The notes under the pieces are model-generated. The model did no database searches. It saw only the letters and a program-made list of their open reading frames with translations, and had not been told where the DNA came from. Both the position numbers and the translations under genes were made by a program. A stretch of 64,000 nt of DNA from an uncultured Bacteroidales bacterium (GTDB lineage: Bacteria > Bacteroidota > Bacteroidia > Bacteroidales > UBA932): the NCBI GenBank assembly GCA_900316795.1, contig ONEF01000003.1, positions 62,001-126,000 on the forward strand, in the 5' to 3' direction. This document shows, piece after piece, positions 9,357 to 18,100 of the stretch. How positions within the stretch are numbered: the first letter of the stretch is position 1; each line of letters begins with the position of its first letter.

Positions 9357-11234
9357 CTAAAGCTTGTTTTCAAATCCTGAAATAAGTTCCACAGCCTTCC
9401 TGTACTGTGCATCCATGGCTCCTGCGGCACCCTCAGGAGAATACCTTACCATCTCACAATCGTCCAGAAGAGAGATCAACGAATCGATATCATCCTTAGG
9501 AACCTTCTTGGAAAGAAGCGTCTCCTGTATCACATCTCTCTGAAGATCAGATCTCTGGATAGAGAGTTTATCTGCCGTATAGCCCAAGATGGCCTTGTGG
9601 AGTTCCTCGTAGAAATCCTGTACCTTGTTCTGTGACAGGAATGTCTGGGCAAGTTTCAGCCTCTGGCGGGCAACCTTGTTGGCTTTGCGGTTGCGGCTGC
9701 GGACAACATCCTTTTCCAGAGCTATCCTGTTGTCCATGAATCTTCTCAGGACAAAGAACAATGCCACCAGCAACGCTGCTGCCAGATAATATATCCAGTT
9801 GTCCGTAAAGAAGGTTCCGCCTCCTATAGACGGCACGGCTGTCTTGAGATACCGGATATCTTCACCGAGGTTGCTTACCTGTTTCTGGGTCTGTGGAACA
9901 TACATTCCGCCAGTGTTGGAAGAAGACCCTTTTCCGACCTTGACCGTAATCGTGTCAGAGTGCAGAGTCAGATACCTCCGCTGGGAAAGGTCAAAGTAAG
10001 AGTATTGCACCGGAGGTATTTCATAAACCCCCTCTCCTCTAGGGATGAACGGATACTCTATGGTCTTCTTGCCGGAATAGCCATCTGCTCCCATAGAGAA
10101 GCTGTTGGTACTTTTTGCGTCGTATCTCTCAAAGTCTGAAGGAAGAACAACTGACGGGTTCTCCAGAAGATTGAGATTGCCGCTTCCGGAAAGCTCTATT
10201 ATCAGCGATGCCGCTTCGTTGGCGTTCAGACTGTCTTTTGTAAGGCGGACATTCATGGAAAGCTTGCCTACTCCGCCACCGAAAGAAGATGGGGCTCCGG
10301 AAGGAATGTCAGATACATGGACCGTAATCTTGCCTGTAGAAAGTCTCTTCTTGACAAGGGAATAGGAATCCATGTCAAACAGATCGTCAAGAATGCTCCG
10401 GCTCCGTTGCGGACGGCTCAGGACCTCCACCTGGCAAACCATCTCAGACGGGTCTATGGTAAGAGTTCCGGTCTGCTGAGGCATGAGCATATATCTGCGT
10501 ATGACAGCGCTCTGGTAAATCTGGTTCCCAACTTTCTCCCTTGTGAAGTTCAGATTCTGCGGAGCCTCAGTCTCCTGGCTCCAGAAGCCGTTGAATACCG
10601 GCCACTTGATATCTTCAAAAGCCCTGATGTTTGAACGGGTGTAAATCTTGAGAGTCGCGATTATCGGCTCGCCCTTGACAACCTTTGTCTTGTTCAGGCT
10701 CATCCTCAGGAAAAGATCAGCCTTGCCGTAAGACACAGCGGACTCGTCATTTGAAGAAAAAGCCGAACCGCCCTGATTGTTCTGCTGAGATGAGGCCTGC
10801 TGGCTCGGAGTGGAACCCTGAGTCTGGGTTGACTGTTGCCCGGCAGCATTCTCGACTATCTCTATGGAAACAGGTTTTGTGGTATATGTGCTGCCCTCAA
10901 TCTCGGCACTTGCTTCGGAAACATTCACAACCCCATTGTCAGAAGCTTCCAAAACATAGGTATAAGTCACAGAATATGAACTGGTTCTCTTTCCGTTTAT
11001 GATAGTTGTGGAGCTTGATATGGACTTGGAAGGCCCGGCAATCACATCCGCACCGGTAAACGAAGGATGGTTGAACTGGTCCACATCCCCGTTGGCTATG
11101 AACCTTACAAGGAAACGTTCACCCTGCTCCACCACATTGGGAGCTTCCACCTTGAAACTGTTCTGACCCCATGCCGTGACGCCTGCCACGAGCACAGCCA
11201 AAAATAGAGTTATTTTAAGAAATCCGTTTTTCAT
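9357..11234 (-). CDS. batD: BatD: exported 'oxygen tolerance' family protein
   Basis: The 625-residue product has a signal peptide (MKNGFLKITLFLAVLVAGVTAWG) and N-terminal Ig-like beta domains (FKVEAPNVVEQGERFLVRF). These are followed by a Gln/Ser-rich linker at about residues 130-165, more beta domains, one transmembrane helix near residue 480-500 (NWIYYLAAALLVALFFVLRRF) and a cytoplasmic helical tail. This is the BatD architecture. The gene lies between the batB/C fusion (21 bases) and batE (12 bases). Family knowledge places it as a periplasmic scaffold next to the vWA proteins BatA and BatB. Confidence 0.88.
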   Translation of the reverse strand: MKNGFLKITLFLAVLVAGVTAWGQNSFKVEAPNVVEQGERFLVRFIANGDVDQFNHPSFTGADVIAGPSKSISSSTTIINGKRTSSYSVTYTYVLEASDNGVVNVSEASAEIEGSTYTTKPVSIEIVENAAGQQSTQTQGSTPSQQASSQQNNQGGSAFSSNDESAVSYGKADLFLRMSLNKTKVVKGEPIIATLKIYTRSNIRAFEDIKWPVFNGFWSQETEAPQNLNFTREKVGNQIYQSAVIRRYMLMPQQTGTLTIDPSEMVCQVEVLSRPQRSRSILDDLFDMDSYSLVKKRLSTGKITVHVSDIPSGAPSSFGGGVGKLSMNVRLTKDSLNANEAASLIIELSGSGNLNLLENPSVVLPSDFERYDAKSTNSFSMGADGYSGKKTIEYPFIPRGEGVYEIPPVQYSYFDLSQRRYLTLHSDTITVKVGKGSSSNTGGMYVPQTQKQVSNLGEDIRYLKTAVPSIGGGTFFTDNWIYYLAAALLVALFFVLRRFMDNRIALEKDVVRSRNRKANKVARQRLKLAQTFLSQNKVQDFYEELHKAILGYTADKLSIQRSDLQRDVIQETLLSKKVPKDDIDSLISLLDDCEMVRYSPEGAAGAMDAQYRKAVELISGFENKL

Positions 11235-11255
11235 ATTGAAATCGCTGACGCAAAT

Positions 11256-13241
11256 TTACCAATTCTTGTCCTTTTTCTTCTTCTTTGCAGCTGCCGCTTT
11301 GGCTTTCTTCACCTTTTCCTGAGTCTGGTTCTCCTTGTCCTGAAGAGCCTGGAGCATTTGGGCTGCTGCCTGGGAACTTATCTTCTGCTCAGAACCTCCA
11401 CCCTGAGGCTGTTGTTTCTGATCCTTGTTCTGGTCCTGATTCTGATCCTGATCCTGATTCTGATCTTTGTTCTGATCTTTGTTCTGGTCTTTGTTCTGGT
11501 CCGGGTTCTGATCCGGGTTCTGGTTCTGATCTTTGTTCTGGTCCTGGTTCTGATCCTGATTCTGGTCTTTGTTCTGATCCTGGTTCTGGTCCTGATTCTG
11601 GTCTTTGTTCTGATCCTGGTTCTGATCCTGATTCTGATCTTTGTTCTGATCCTGGTTCTGATCTTTGTTCTGATCCTGGTTCTGATTCTGGTTCTGATTC
11701 TGCTGATTCTGCTGGTTTTCCAGCATCTTCTTGGCATAAGCATAATTAGCCTTTGCCGTCATGTCAGCAGGATTCCTTACAAGGGACTGTTTATATGCCT
11801 CCATAGCCTTGTCATACTGCTTGGCGGAAAGGAACGCGTTCCCAAGGTTGAAGAAATATTTGGAAGAAGTGGTGGCCTTCCCCTGTCTCTTGAGGAAAGG
11901 ATCCTCCTTCTTGATCTTTTCCTTCATGTTCTGCTCCGGAAGGGTAGTTCTGACACCGTCCCAACCCGGAGAGAAAGGCAGCTTGGACACGGTGTCTGCA
12001 ATCGAGGCATAAGCCTTCATCGCCCCTTCCAGGTCATTCTGGCGGAAAAGGACATTTCCCAAGTTATAATTTCCCTTTACAGAAAGAGAATCTTTCAAAA
12101 GCCCCTTCCGGTATTCAACCTCTGACTTCTTGAAGTCATCAGATTTGAAATAGCGGTTACCCTTCCTGACCTCTTTCTTGTCTGCCTGGGCAAAGACTTG
12201 GGCAGAAGAAACAAACAGGATAAACGCAACTGCAAAAAGTTTCTTTTTCATTTTCTTGTCACCTATCAAGAATTCCAGGAAAAGGAAGAAAAGGGCAATA
12301 CCAAGGAAATACATGAACTGCTCATTATACTCTTCAAAGGCAACTTCCTGATATGAAGTCTTTTTAAGGTCTCTTACCTTTTCCACTATATCTCCAAGTC
12401 CAAAATTGGTGTCTGAGGCTCTGACATAGATTCCTCCTCCTGCCTCAGCGATGTCTTTCAGTGTCTGCTCATCAAGTTTGGTAACTACTATCTGGCCGTC
12501 ACTGTCTTTCATCAGCCCGCCGCCATCATCCGGAATAGGCTCACCTGCCGGTGTCCCCACTCCGATGGTATAGACGCTGATGCCTGCTTCCTTGGCGGCT
12601 GCAGCTGCAGCGACGGCATCGTCCTCATGGTTTTCTCCATCGCTGATGACTATTATGGCTTTGTTCTCCTTTTCCTGCATGCCATCCATGGAAAAGCTTT
12701 GTGCGCAGGTTATTATGGCGTCACCGATGGCTGTTCCCTGAACCGGCACCGATGAGGTGTTGATTGAAGAGAGGAATATCTTGGCTGAAACATAGTCAGC
12801 TGTAATAGGAACCTGTACAAAGGATTCCCCTGCAAAGATGACCAGGCCGATACGGTCAGAATGGAGCTTGTCCATAAGACGGGACAAATCCATCTTGGCC
12901 CTTTCCAGGCGGTTAGGTGAATAGTCCTTGGCTTTCATGGAGTTGGACACGTCCAGAGCCACCATGATTTCGGAACCGGTGTTGCTGTTCTCAAGAAGTC
13001 TGGCACCAATCTGCGGACGAGCCAGGCCTATCATCAAAAAGAGCCACGCCAAAGAGAAGCATACAAGCCTCAGCCAGCCCTTGGACTTTGACCTCTCAGG
13101 CATCAGTTCATCTATGAGTTTCGGATCCCCGAAACGGCGAAGCCTGCGGTTTCTTCCTCTGCGCCAAAGGGCATAGAAGAGGAAAAAGAAAGGTATCGCG
13201 AATATAAACAGCAGAAATATCGGTTTTGCAAACTGTATCAT
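11256..13241 (-). CDS. batB: BatB-BatC fusion: vWA domain, internal signal-like segment, TPRs, NQDQNKDQ repeat tail
   Basis: One 661-residue frame contains two usual Bat proteins. Residues 1-330 are BatB: two N-terminal membrane segments, a vWA domain with a complete MIDAS start (ALDVSNSMKAKD, about 95-106), and a membrane helix near 310-327. Without an intervening stop, residue 331 begins a BatC-like signal sequence (MKKKLFAVAFILFVSSAQVF), followed by TPRs (GNRYFKSDDFKKSEVEYRKG, FNLGNAFLSAKQYDKAMEAY). Residues about 507-610 are a repeat of Asn, Gln, Asp and Lys. The end is Lys-rich (AKAAAAKKKKKDKNW). The internal ATG is at 12251, so a separate BatC could also be made by internal initiation. 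The gene is 11 bases after batA and 21 before batD. Confidence 0.9.
   Translation of the reverse strand: MIQFAKPIFLLFIFAIPFFFLFYALWRRGRNRRLRRFGDPKLIDELMPERSKSKGWLRLVCFSLAWLFLMIGLARPQIGARLLENSNTGSEIMVALDVSNSMKAKDYSPNRLERAKMDLSRLMDKLHSDRIGLVIFAGESFVQVPITADYVSAKIFLSSINTSSVPVQGTAIGDAIITCAQSFSMDGMQEKENKAIIVISDGENHEDDAVAAAAAAKEAGISVYTIGVGTPAGEPIPDDGGGLMKDSDGQIVVTKLDEQTLKDIAEAGGGIYVRASDTNFGLGDIVEKVRDLKKTSYQEVAFEEYNEQFMYFLGIALFFLFLEFLIGDKKMKKKLFAVAFILFVSSAQVFAQADKKEVRKGNRYFKSDDFKKSEVEYRKGLLKDSLSVKGNYNLGNVLFRQNDLEGAMKAYASIADTVSKLPFSPGWDGVRTTLPEQNMKEKIKKEDPFLKRQGKATTSSKYFFNLGNAFLSAKQYDKAMEAYKQSLVRNPADMTAKANYAYAKKMLENQQNQQNQNQNQNQDQNKDQNQDQNKDQNQDQNQDQNKDQNQDQNQDQNKDQNQDQNQDQNKDQNQNPDQNPDQNKDQNKDQNKDQNQDQDQNQDQNKDQKQQPQGGGSEQKISSQAAAQMLQALQDKENQTQEKVKKAKAAAAKKKKKDKNW
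11410..11720 (-). repeat. In-frame tandem repeat in the BatC part (NKDQNQDQNQDQ units)
   Basis: Bases about 11410-11720 are built from close variants of 6-base words encoding NQ, DQ and NK pairs. They form a roughly 36-base (12-residue) higher-order unit NKDQNQDQNQDQ in several copies, with two NPDQ variants. The frame stays open throughout, so the array length can change by multiples of 6 without frameshift. On the plus strand the complement reads as a long Leu/Ile/Val run, which is an artefact. Confidence 0.9.
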
Positions 13242-13252
13242 AACTGTCCCTC

Positions 13253-14230
13253 CTAATCTGGCAAATGCCTTGTAAACAATCTCATTACAACTTCAAGCAA
13301 TATTGCGGCCAAAGCCAGGACGGCAAACCTGAAGAAAAGTTCCTTGTACTGAGGATAGGAATCCACGACAGTACGGGTCTTTTCCATCTTGTTGATTTCG
13401 GAGTAGATTTCCGCCAGCTTGGTGTTATCAGTGGCACGGAAATACTTGCCCCCGGTCTCCTCAGCCACCTGCTTCATCAGCGGCTCATCAATGTCAACCT
13501 TTACCATCTGGACTCCATATTCGGTAGGATAAGGAGCCTCTCCCATAGCGCCTATACCTATAGTGTAAATCCTTACTCCATAGGTCTTTGCAATCTCTAT
13601 AGCCATCTGGGGAGAAATTTCTCCGGTATTGTTGACGCCATCTGTAAGGAGGATTACCACGCGGCTCTTGGCATCGGATTCCCTCAGCCTGGAAACAGCC
13701 GTAGCTATGCCGTTTCCTATGGCGGTACCGTCTTCAATTATACCGCAGTTTATATCCTTCATCATATTGATCAGCGTCTGACGGTCTGTGGTCAGCGGAC
13801 ACTGGGTGTAGCTCTCACCGGCAAATACCACAACGCCCATCCTGTCGGCTGGTCTCTGGGACACGAACTCTATCGCAATCTGCTTGGCGGCATTGATCCT
13901 GTCCGGCTTGAAGTCCATTGCCAACATACTGGTAGAAACATCTATGCTTAGCACTATGTCTATTCCTTCCGTAGAAACCTTCTCCAGCTCGGAAGCAGAC
14001 CTTGGTCTGGCTATGGCCAGAACCAGCGCTGCCAAAGCAATGCATCTGAGAACAAACGGGATATGGCGGGCTATCTTTTTAAGCCACCCGTCCTTGCCTG
14101 TTTTCCAAGGAGTTATGTTAGATACCATCAGATAAGGATGTCTGCCCTTGATTTCCCTCCACACATAAATAAGGATGGACAGCGGAACCAGAAGCAGCAG
14201 CCACAATAGTTTTGGATATTCAAAGAACAT
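13253..14230 (-). CDS. batA: BatA: membrane-anchored vWA protein
   Basis: The 325-residue product has two N-terminal membrane segments (YPKLLWLLLLVPLSILIYVW and FVLRCIALAALVLAIARP). A vWA domain with MIDAS residues follows (LSIDVSTSMLAMDFKPDR, and later LLTDGVNNTGEI), then a C-terminal membrane helix. Metal-dependent ligand binding is expected from the intact MIDAS. Its ATG overlaps the stop of the preceding gene by one base (TAATG), which implies translational coupling. It is paralogous to the BatB half of the next gene. Confidence 0.9.
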   Translation of the reverse strand: MFFEYPKLLWLLLLVPLSILIYVWREIKGRHPYLMVSNITPWKTGKDGWLKKIARHIPFVLRCIALAALVLAIARPRSASELEKVSTEGIDIVLSIDVSTSMLAMDFKPDRINAAKQIAIEFVSQRPADRMGVVVFAGESYTQCPLTTDRQTLINMMKDINCGIIEDGTAIGNGIATAVSRLRESDAKSRVVILLTDGVNNTGEISPQMAIEIAKTYGVRIYTIGIGAMGEAPYPTEYGVQMVKVDIDEPLMKQVAEETGGKYFRATDNTKLAEIYSEINKMEKTRTVVDSYPQYKELFFRFAVLALAAILLEVVMRLFTRHLPD

Positions 14231-15222
14231 TACTTACCCTCCTTTTCCTTAATGTTATCGGCAGTCCCGGCAGCCGCCTCGCTTTGCTGAAGCTGCTGCA
14301 TGTACGCGAAGTTCACGAAGTTCACAGCTATAGGAATGGCCTTTTCGTTCTCTTCTGTCAGAGGAGTGTGCTTTGCAAACTTCACAAGGTCTGCAGTAGA
14401 GAACATTTCTCCCAGATCGCCGAGTATCTTTTCTTCTATATTCTTGTCTTTCAGCTCCTCCATTATCTCTGAAGAGGTTTTTTCCATAGCTCCGAAGCCA
14501 TACCGGTGTTCGATGTATTCCCTTACGGTGTCTGTGATTCCGGTATAGTAAGCCTTCTGCTTTCCACTCTGCCAGAGTTTCTCGGAACGTATCTTTTCAA
14601 GTTTCTTGAGAGCAGCTATATGAGGCGGATCCACCTGGATTTTCTTTCCGAAGAAGTTCCGGTTCTTCTTTTTCATCGCGATGAACCTTACAATCCCCCA
14701 GATCAGAAGAAGAACTAGAAGGCCAAGGAGAATCCAAGGCAGAACCTCCCGGAATGTAAGCGGATAAGTTTCCTGCTCTTTTATCTGGTAAGGCTGGAAA
14801 GAGGCCGTATCTATAGGAATTGTATTGACATACAAGGATTTCGGGTCCAGTCTCAAAGTATCAGGACGCCCGTCTTTGGAACGTATTATTATCGGCGGCG
14901 GCAGCAGATAGCTTCCGCTGTCAAAAGATGTCAGGAGAACCTTTGCCCTAAGGTTAGCCTTGCCGTTTTTCAGGCTCAGCGTATCCAGTTCAAACTCCCG
15001 GACCACCTCCACTCCTCCGCGGATAGTGGTATCCTGAGCCAATATGCCTGAGTACTCTGAAATGGCTACCGGAGCCCCTTCGTCCGAAGTGAAATCGAAT
15101 GTCCATGCGATCTGATCCCCTATCAGGACAGAGTCTGCGGAAATGCGGGACTTGTCCACACTCTGGCCAATGGCACAGGTTCCATAGGCAACGGCCAATA
15201 TCAACAATATCTTTCTCAACAT
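14230..15222 (-). CDS. Bat-operon membrane protein between DUF58 protein and BatA
   Basis: The product of about 330 residues starts at the ATG at 15222 with a signal peptide (MLRKILLILAVAYGTCAIG). The upstream in-frame TTG at 15234 is rejected. An N-terminal beta-rich periplasmic region (residues 20-150) resembles the BatD Ig-like domains. One transmembrane helix follows (VLPWILLGLLVLLLIWGIVR, about 160-180), then a basic, helical cytoplasmic part (HIAALKKLEKIRSEKLWQSG). Proteins of this type occupy the same place in other Bacteroidota moxR-bat operons. Its function is not established. It may recruit the other membrane-bound Bat proteins. Confidence 0.75.
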   Translation of the reverse strand: MLRKILLILAVAYGTCAIGQSVDKSRISADSVLIGDQIAWTFDFTSDEGAPVAISEYSGILAQDTTIRGGVEVVREFELDTLSLKNGKANLRAKVLLTSFDSGSYLLPPPIIIRSKDGRPDTLRLDPKSLYVNTIPIDTASFQPYQIKEQETYPLTFREVLPWILLGLLVLLLIWGIVRFIAMKKKNRNFFGKKIQVDPPHIAALKKLEKIRSEKLWQSGKQKAYYTGITDTVREYIEHRYGFGAMEKTSSEIMEELKDKNIEEKILGDLGEMFSTADLVKFAKHTPLTEENEKAIPIAVNFVNFAYMQQLQQSEAAAGTADNIKEKEGK

Positions 15223-15267
15223 ATATTTCTCCAATTGATTGCATCGGTTTTGCCCGATACCCTAAAC

Positions 15268-16146
15268 TTACTTGTTCTTGAAGAACCCTATGAGGCTCTT
15301 CACATAGTCATCTTCAGTTGAAATACTTACCGTATCCACCTTGTAGCGGTTGAACAGCCTTTGGGCAGAAGACAGCACATTGCGGCTCCATTTGCTGTAG
15401 TTTTCCCTGAGAGTGCGGCTGGAGGTGTCTATCCATCCTTCAGCACCGCTTTCAGCATCCCTTACCCTTACAAGCCCAAGGTCAGGTATCTGCCTTTCCC
15501 TGGGATCATAGATGTTGATGGCGGAAATCTCATGCTTGTTGGCCGCGAGTTTCAAGGCATCCTCATAACGCGGGTTGCCGTTCTGGTCCACATCAAGAAG
15601 GTCGCTGAGCAAAAATGCCGTACACCTTTTCTTGATTGCCCTGGAAAGGAACCTCAAAGCTTCTGAAATGTCTGTTCCGCTCTGGGAAGGCTTGAATTCC
15701 AGCAGCTCGGAGATGATTCTCAGCAAATGGCTTCTTCCCTTCTTAGGAGGTATGAACTTCTCCACCTTTGAGGAGAAGAACAGAGCCCCCACCTTGTCGT
15801 TGTTGATAGACGCGGAAAAGGAGAGCACTGCAGCAATCTCGGCCACCAATTCCCGCTTGGTCTTGGTGGAAGTTCCGAAGATACTGGACGAAGAAACATC
15901 CACCAGAAGAACCACGGTAAGCTCCCTCTCCTCTTCGTACACTTTGATGTACGGGGAGCGGAGCCTGGCCGTAACGTTCCAGTCCATGTTCCGGACATCG
16001 TCTCCGAACTGGTACTCCCTCACTTCGCTGAAGGCCATACCCCTGCCCTTGAAGGCGGAGTGGTACTCTCCTGCAAAGATCTGGTGAGAAAGGCTCCTGG
16101 TCCGGATCTCTATCTTGCGTACTTTCTTTAGAAGTTCATTGTCCAT
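15268..16146 (-). CDS. DUF58 / vWA-like protein of the MoxR-Bat operon
   Basis: The 292-residue product has the DUF58 signature: GRGMAFSEVREYQFGDDVRN, then MDWNVTARLRSPYIKVYEEE. A vWA-like core with a partly degenerate MIDAS (LLVDVSSSSIFGTS) follows. No signal peptide or membrane helix is seen, so it is probably cytosolic. In family systems a MoxR AAA+ ATPase acts with a DUF58 or vWA protein, and the two genes are adjacent here (15 bases apart). It may act as an adaptor between MoxR and the membrane Bat proteins; that is inference. Confidence 0.88.
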   Translation of the reverse strand: MDNELLKKVRKIEIRTRSLSHQIFAGEYHSAFKGRGMAFSEVREYQFGDDVRNMDWNVTARLRSPYIKVYEEERELTVVLLVDVSSSSIFGTSTKTKRELVAEIAAVLSFSASINNDKVGALFFSSKVEKFIPPKKGRSHLLRIISELLEFKPSQSGTDISEALRFLSRAIKKRCTAFLLSDLLDVDQNGNPRYEDALKLAANKHEISAINIYDPRERQIPDLGLVRVRDAESGAEGWIDTSSRTLRENYSKWSRNVLSSAQRLFNRYKVDTVSISTEDDYVKSLIGFFKNK

Positions 16147-16161
16147 GACAGCCTCCAGTCT

Positions 16162-17154
16162 TTATGGAACTGCTACTACGTTAACGATTTCGGTTATAAG
16201 GTTTTCTGTGGTGATATCTTCTGCCTCAGCCTCGTATGTCAGACCGATACGGTGACGGAGAACCTCATAGCAGACAGCCCTCACATCCTCAGGAATGACA
16301 TATCCCCTTCTCTTGATGAAAGCAAAGGCCTTGGCTGCCTTGGCCAGGGAGATGCTGGCTCTCGGAGAAGCTCCGTACTGAATCATTCCCTTGATCTTGC
16401 CCAGGCCGTATTCATCCGGAGTACGGGTGGCGTAAACGATGTCCACGATGTACTTCTCAATCTTTTCATCCATATAGACATCCTTGACTACGCTGCGGGC
16501 CCTTACTATATCCTCAGGCTTGAGAACGGTGCTGGCCTTCGGGAAGACCTGCGCATTGTGCATCTTGATAATCTGCTTCTCCTCTTCCTTCTTAGGATAG
16601 TTCACTATCACCTTCAGCATGAAACGGTCCATCTGGGCTTCTGGCAGAGGATAAGTACCTTCCTGCTCAATAGGGTTCTGGGTAGCCATCACAAGGAACG
16701 GCTTAGGAAGCTCGTATGTCTGGTCACCGATTGTAACCGCCCTTTCCTGCATGGCCTCCAGGAGCGCGCTCTGAACCTTTGCAGGAGAACGGTTGATTTC
16801 ATCGGCAAGGACGAAGTTCGCGAAAACCGGGCCCTTCTTTACCTGGAACTGCTCGTTCTTCTGGCTGTAGATCATTGTTCCCACGATATCGGACGGGAGC
16901 AAATCCGGAGTGAACTGAATCCTCTGGAACTTGGCATCTATAATATCGCTGAGAGTGCTGATAGCCAAAGTTTTTGCCAGGCCAGGCATACCCTCAAGCA
17001 AGAGGTGCCCGTCTGCAAGAAGGCCAATCAGCAAATCCTCCACAAGATGCTTCTGTCCAACAATCACCTTGTTCATCTCCATCTGGATGATGTCCACAAA
17101 GGCACTTTCCTTCTGAATCCTGTCATTCAGTTCTTTGATGTTAACGTTCTCCAT
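16162..17154 (-). CDS. moxR: MoxR-family AAA+ ATPase
   Basis: The 330-residue product carries the MoxR variant of Walker A (LLEGMPGLAKTLAIS), Walker B (FVLADEINRSPAKVQSALLE), sensor 1 (LVMATQNPIEQEGTYPLPEA) and arginine-finger regions (AQMDRFMLKV). The start at 17154 (MENVNIKELNDRIQKE) is chosen over the in-frame TTG at 17163. It is the first gene of the seven-gene moxR-bat operon. MoxR proteins are thought to act as chaperones that mature vWA partners, and four such partners or relatives follow here. No clear promoter was found in the short upstream region shared with truA. Confidence 0.92.
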   Translation of the reverse strand: MENVNIKELNDRIQKESAFVDIIQMEMNKVIVGQKHLVEDLLIGLLADGHLLLEGMPGLAKTLAISTLSDIIDAKFQRIQFTPDLLPSDIVGTMIYSQKNEQFQVKKGPVFANFVLADEINRSPAKVQSALLEAMQERAVTIGDQTYELPKPFLVMATQNPIEQEGTYPLPEAQMDRFMLKVIVNYPKKEEEKQIIKMHNAQVFPKASTVLKPEDIVRARSVVKDVYMDEKIEKYIVDIVYATRTPDEYGLGKIKGMIQYGASPRASISLAKAAKAFAFIKRRGYVIPEDVRAVCYEVLRHRIGLTYEAEAEDITTENLITEIVNVVAVP

Positions 17155-17193
17155 AATCTTCAATGACTTTTATATCTTTTACTATTCTAATTA

Positions 17194-17305
17194 GCACTAT
17201 CGTTTTCGCTCAATTTGCACTATCGTTTTCGCTTCGCTCATAAAGATAGGCTGCATCTCGGAAAATCAAGCAAGCTTGTTTTCGCTCAATTTGCACTATC
17301 TTTAC
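17194..17305. repeat. Repeat-bearing intergenic segment between moxR and truA
   Basis: Two exact 23-base copies, at 17202-17224 and 17278-17300, contain the core TTTTCGCTCAATTTGCACTA. A third partial copy starts at 17217, and CGCTTCGCTC occurs at 17230-17239. Between them lies AAGATAGGCTGCATCTCGG and the small palindrome CAAGCTTG. The last copy runs into TATCTTTA just before the truA ATG and resembles a -7 box, with TTG at 17276-17278 spaced 19 bases upstream. I recall similar sequence upstream of genes in other Bacteroidales, so this may be a dispersed promoter-carrying repeat; that is from memory and unverified. Confidence 0.6.
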
Positions 17306-17308
17306 CAC

Positions 17309-18100
17309 ATGAAGTACTTTTTACGCCTATCATACGACGGAGCACCTTTCAGTGGATGGCAGATCCAAAAGAACGCGCCAAGTATCCAAGAGGAACTTCA
17401 ACGGGCTTTTTCACTTTTGCTAAAGGAAGATATCGAGATAACCGGATGTGGCCGAACAGACAGTGGAGTAAACGCTATAAACTATATCGCCCACACTGAA
17501 ATCACTCCCAAAATAGCATTGAGTGGAAAATCCAGGCAGCAATTCTTATACAAATTAAATGCCATTCTACCCAAATCCATCAAGGTTTTTGGGCTGTACA
17601 GGATGCACCCTGAAGCCCACGCCCGTTTTGACGCCGTCAGCCGTACCTACAGGTATTTCCTGACTACTGAACCAAGCCCTTTCGACACCCGTTTCACATG
17701 GTATTTCAAGTGCCGTGACCTGGACATTGAAGCCATGAACAAAGCAGCAGGGTACTTCATCGGAACCCAAGACTTTTCCAGTCTGCAAAAGGTGGGGAGC
17801 GATGTAACCTCCCCCATCTGCACCGTAACTGAGGCTTCCTGGAAAAAGGCCCCGCTGCCAGCTCCTTTTGCAAGGGAAAGCAAGGGAAAGCGATATGTCT
17901 ATACAGTAACCGCCAACAGGTTCCTCAGAAACATGGTCCGCGCAATGGTTGGAAGCCTTCTGGAAGTGGGAGTCCACAAGAAAGAACCGGAGTGGATCGC
18001 TGAGATGCTCAAGGAAAAGAACCGGTGCTCTGCAGGTGCAAGCGTGCCGGGAGAGGCCCTTTTCCTCTGCGATGTCAAGTACCCATACCCCATCCATTAA
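17309..18100 (+). CDS. truA: tRNA pseudouridine(38-40) synthase TruA
   Basis: The 263-residue product begins MKYFLRLSYDGAPFSGWQ, the usual TruA N-terminus. This sets the start at 17309 rather than the upstream ATG at 17276. The catalytic Asp lies in GCGRTDSGVNAINY (the family motif is GRTDxGVHA; here Asn replaces His). Later conserved segments are present (EAHARFDAVSRTYRY, GTQDFSSLQK, RFLRNMVRAMVGSLLEVG). It isomerises uridines in the tRNA anticodon stem-loop. If the TATCTTTA box at 17298 is its promoter, the mRNA would be almost leaderless. Confidence 0.95.
   Translation: MKYFLRLSYDGAPFSGWQIQKNAPSIQEELQRAFSLLLKEDIEITGCGRTDSGVNAINYIAHTEITPKIALSGKSRQQFLYKLNAILPKSIKVFGLYRMHPEAHARFDAVSRTYRYFLTTEPSPFDTRFTWYFKCRDLDIEAMNKAAGYFIGTQDFSSLQKVGSDVTSPICTVTEASWKKAPLPAPFARESKGKRYVYTVTANRFLRNMVRAMVGSLLEVGVHKKEPEWIAEMLKEKNRCSAGASVPGEALFLCDVKYPYPIH

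Noticed and set aside
11358..12125. 255-residue plus-strand frame with a very long Leu/Ile/Val stretch, looking like a membrane protein
   Set aside because: It is the complement of the NQDQNKDQ repeat and the TPR region of the Bat fusion gene. The hydrophobic run is an artefact of the repeat codons.
16252..17166. 304-residue plus-strand frame opposite moxR
   Set aside because: moxR has all AAA+ motifs. The antisense frame has no family features.
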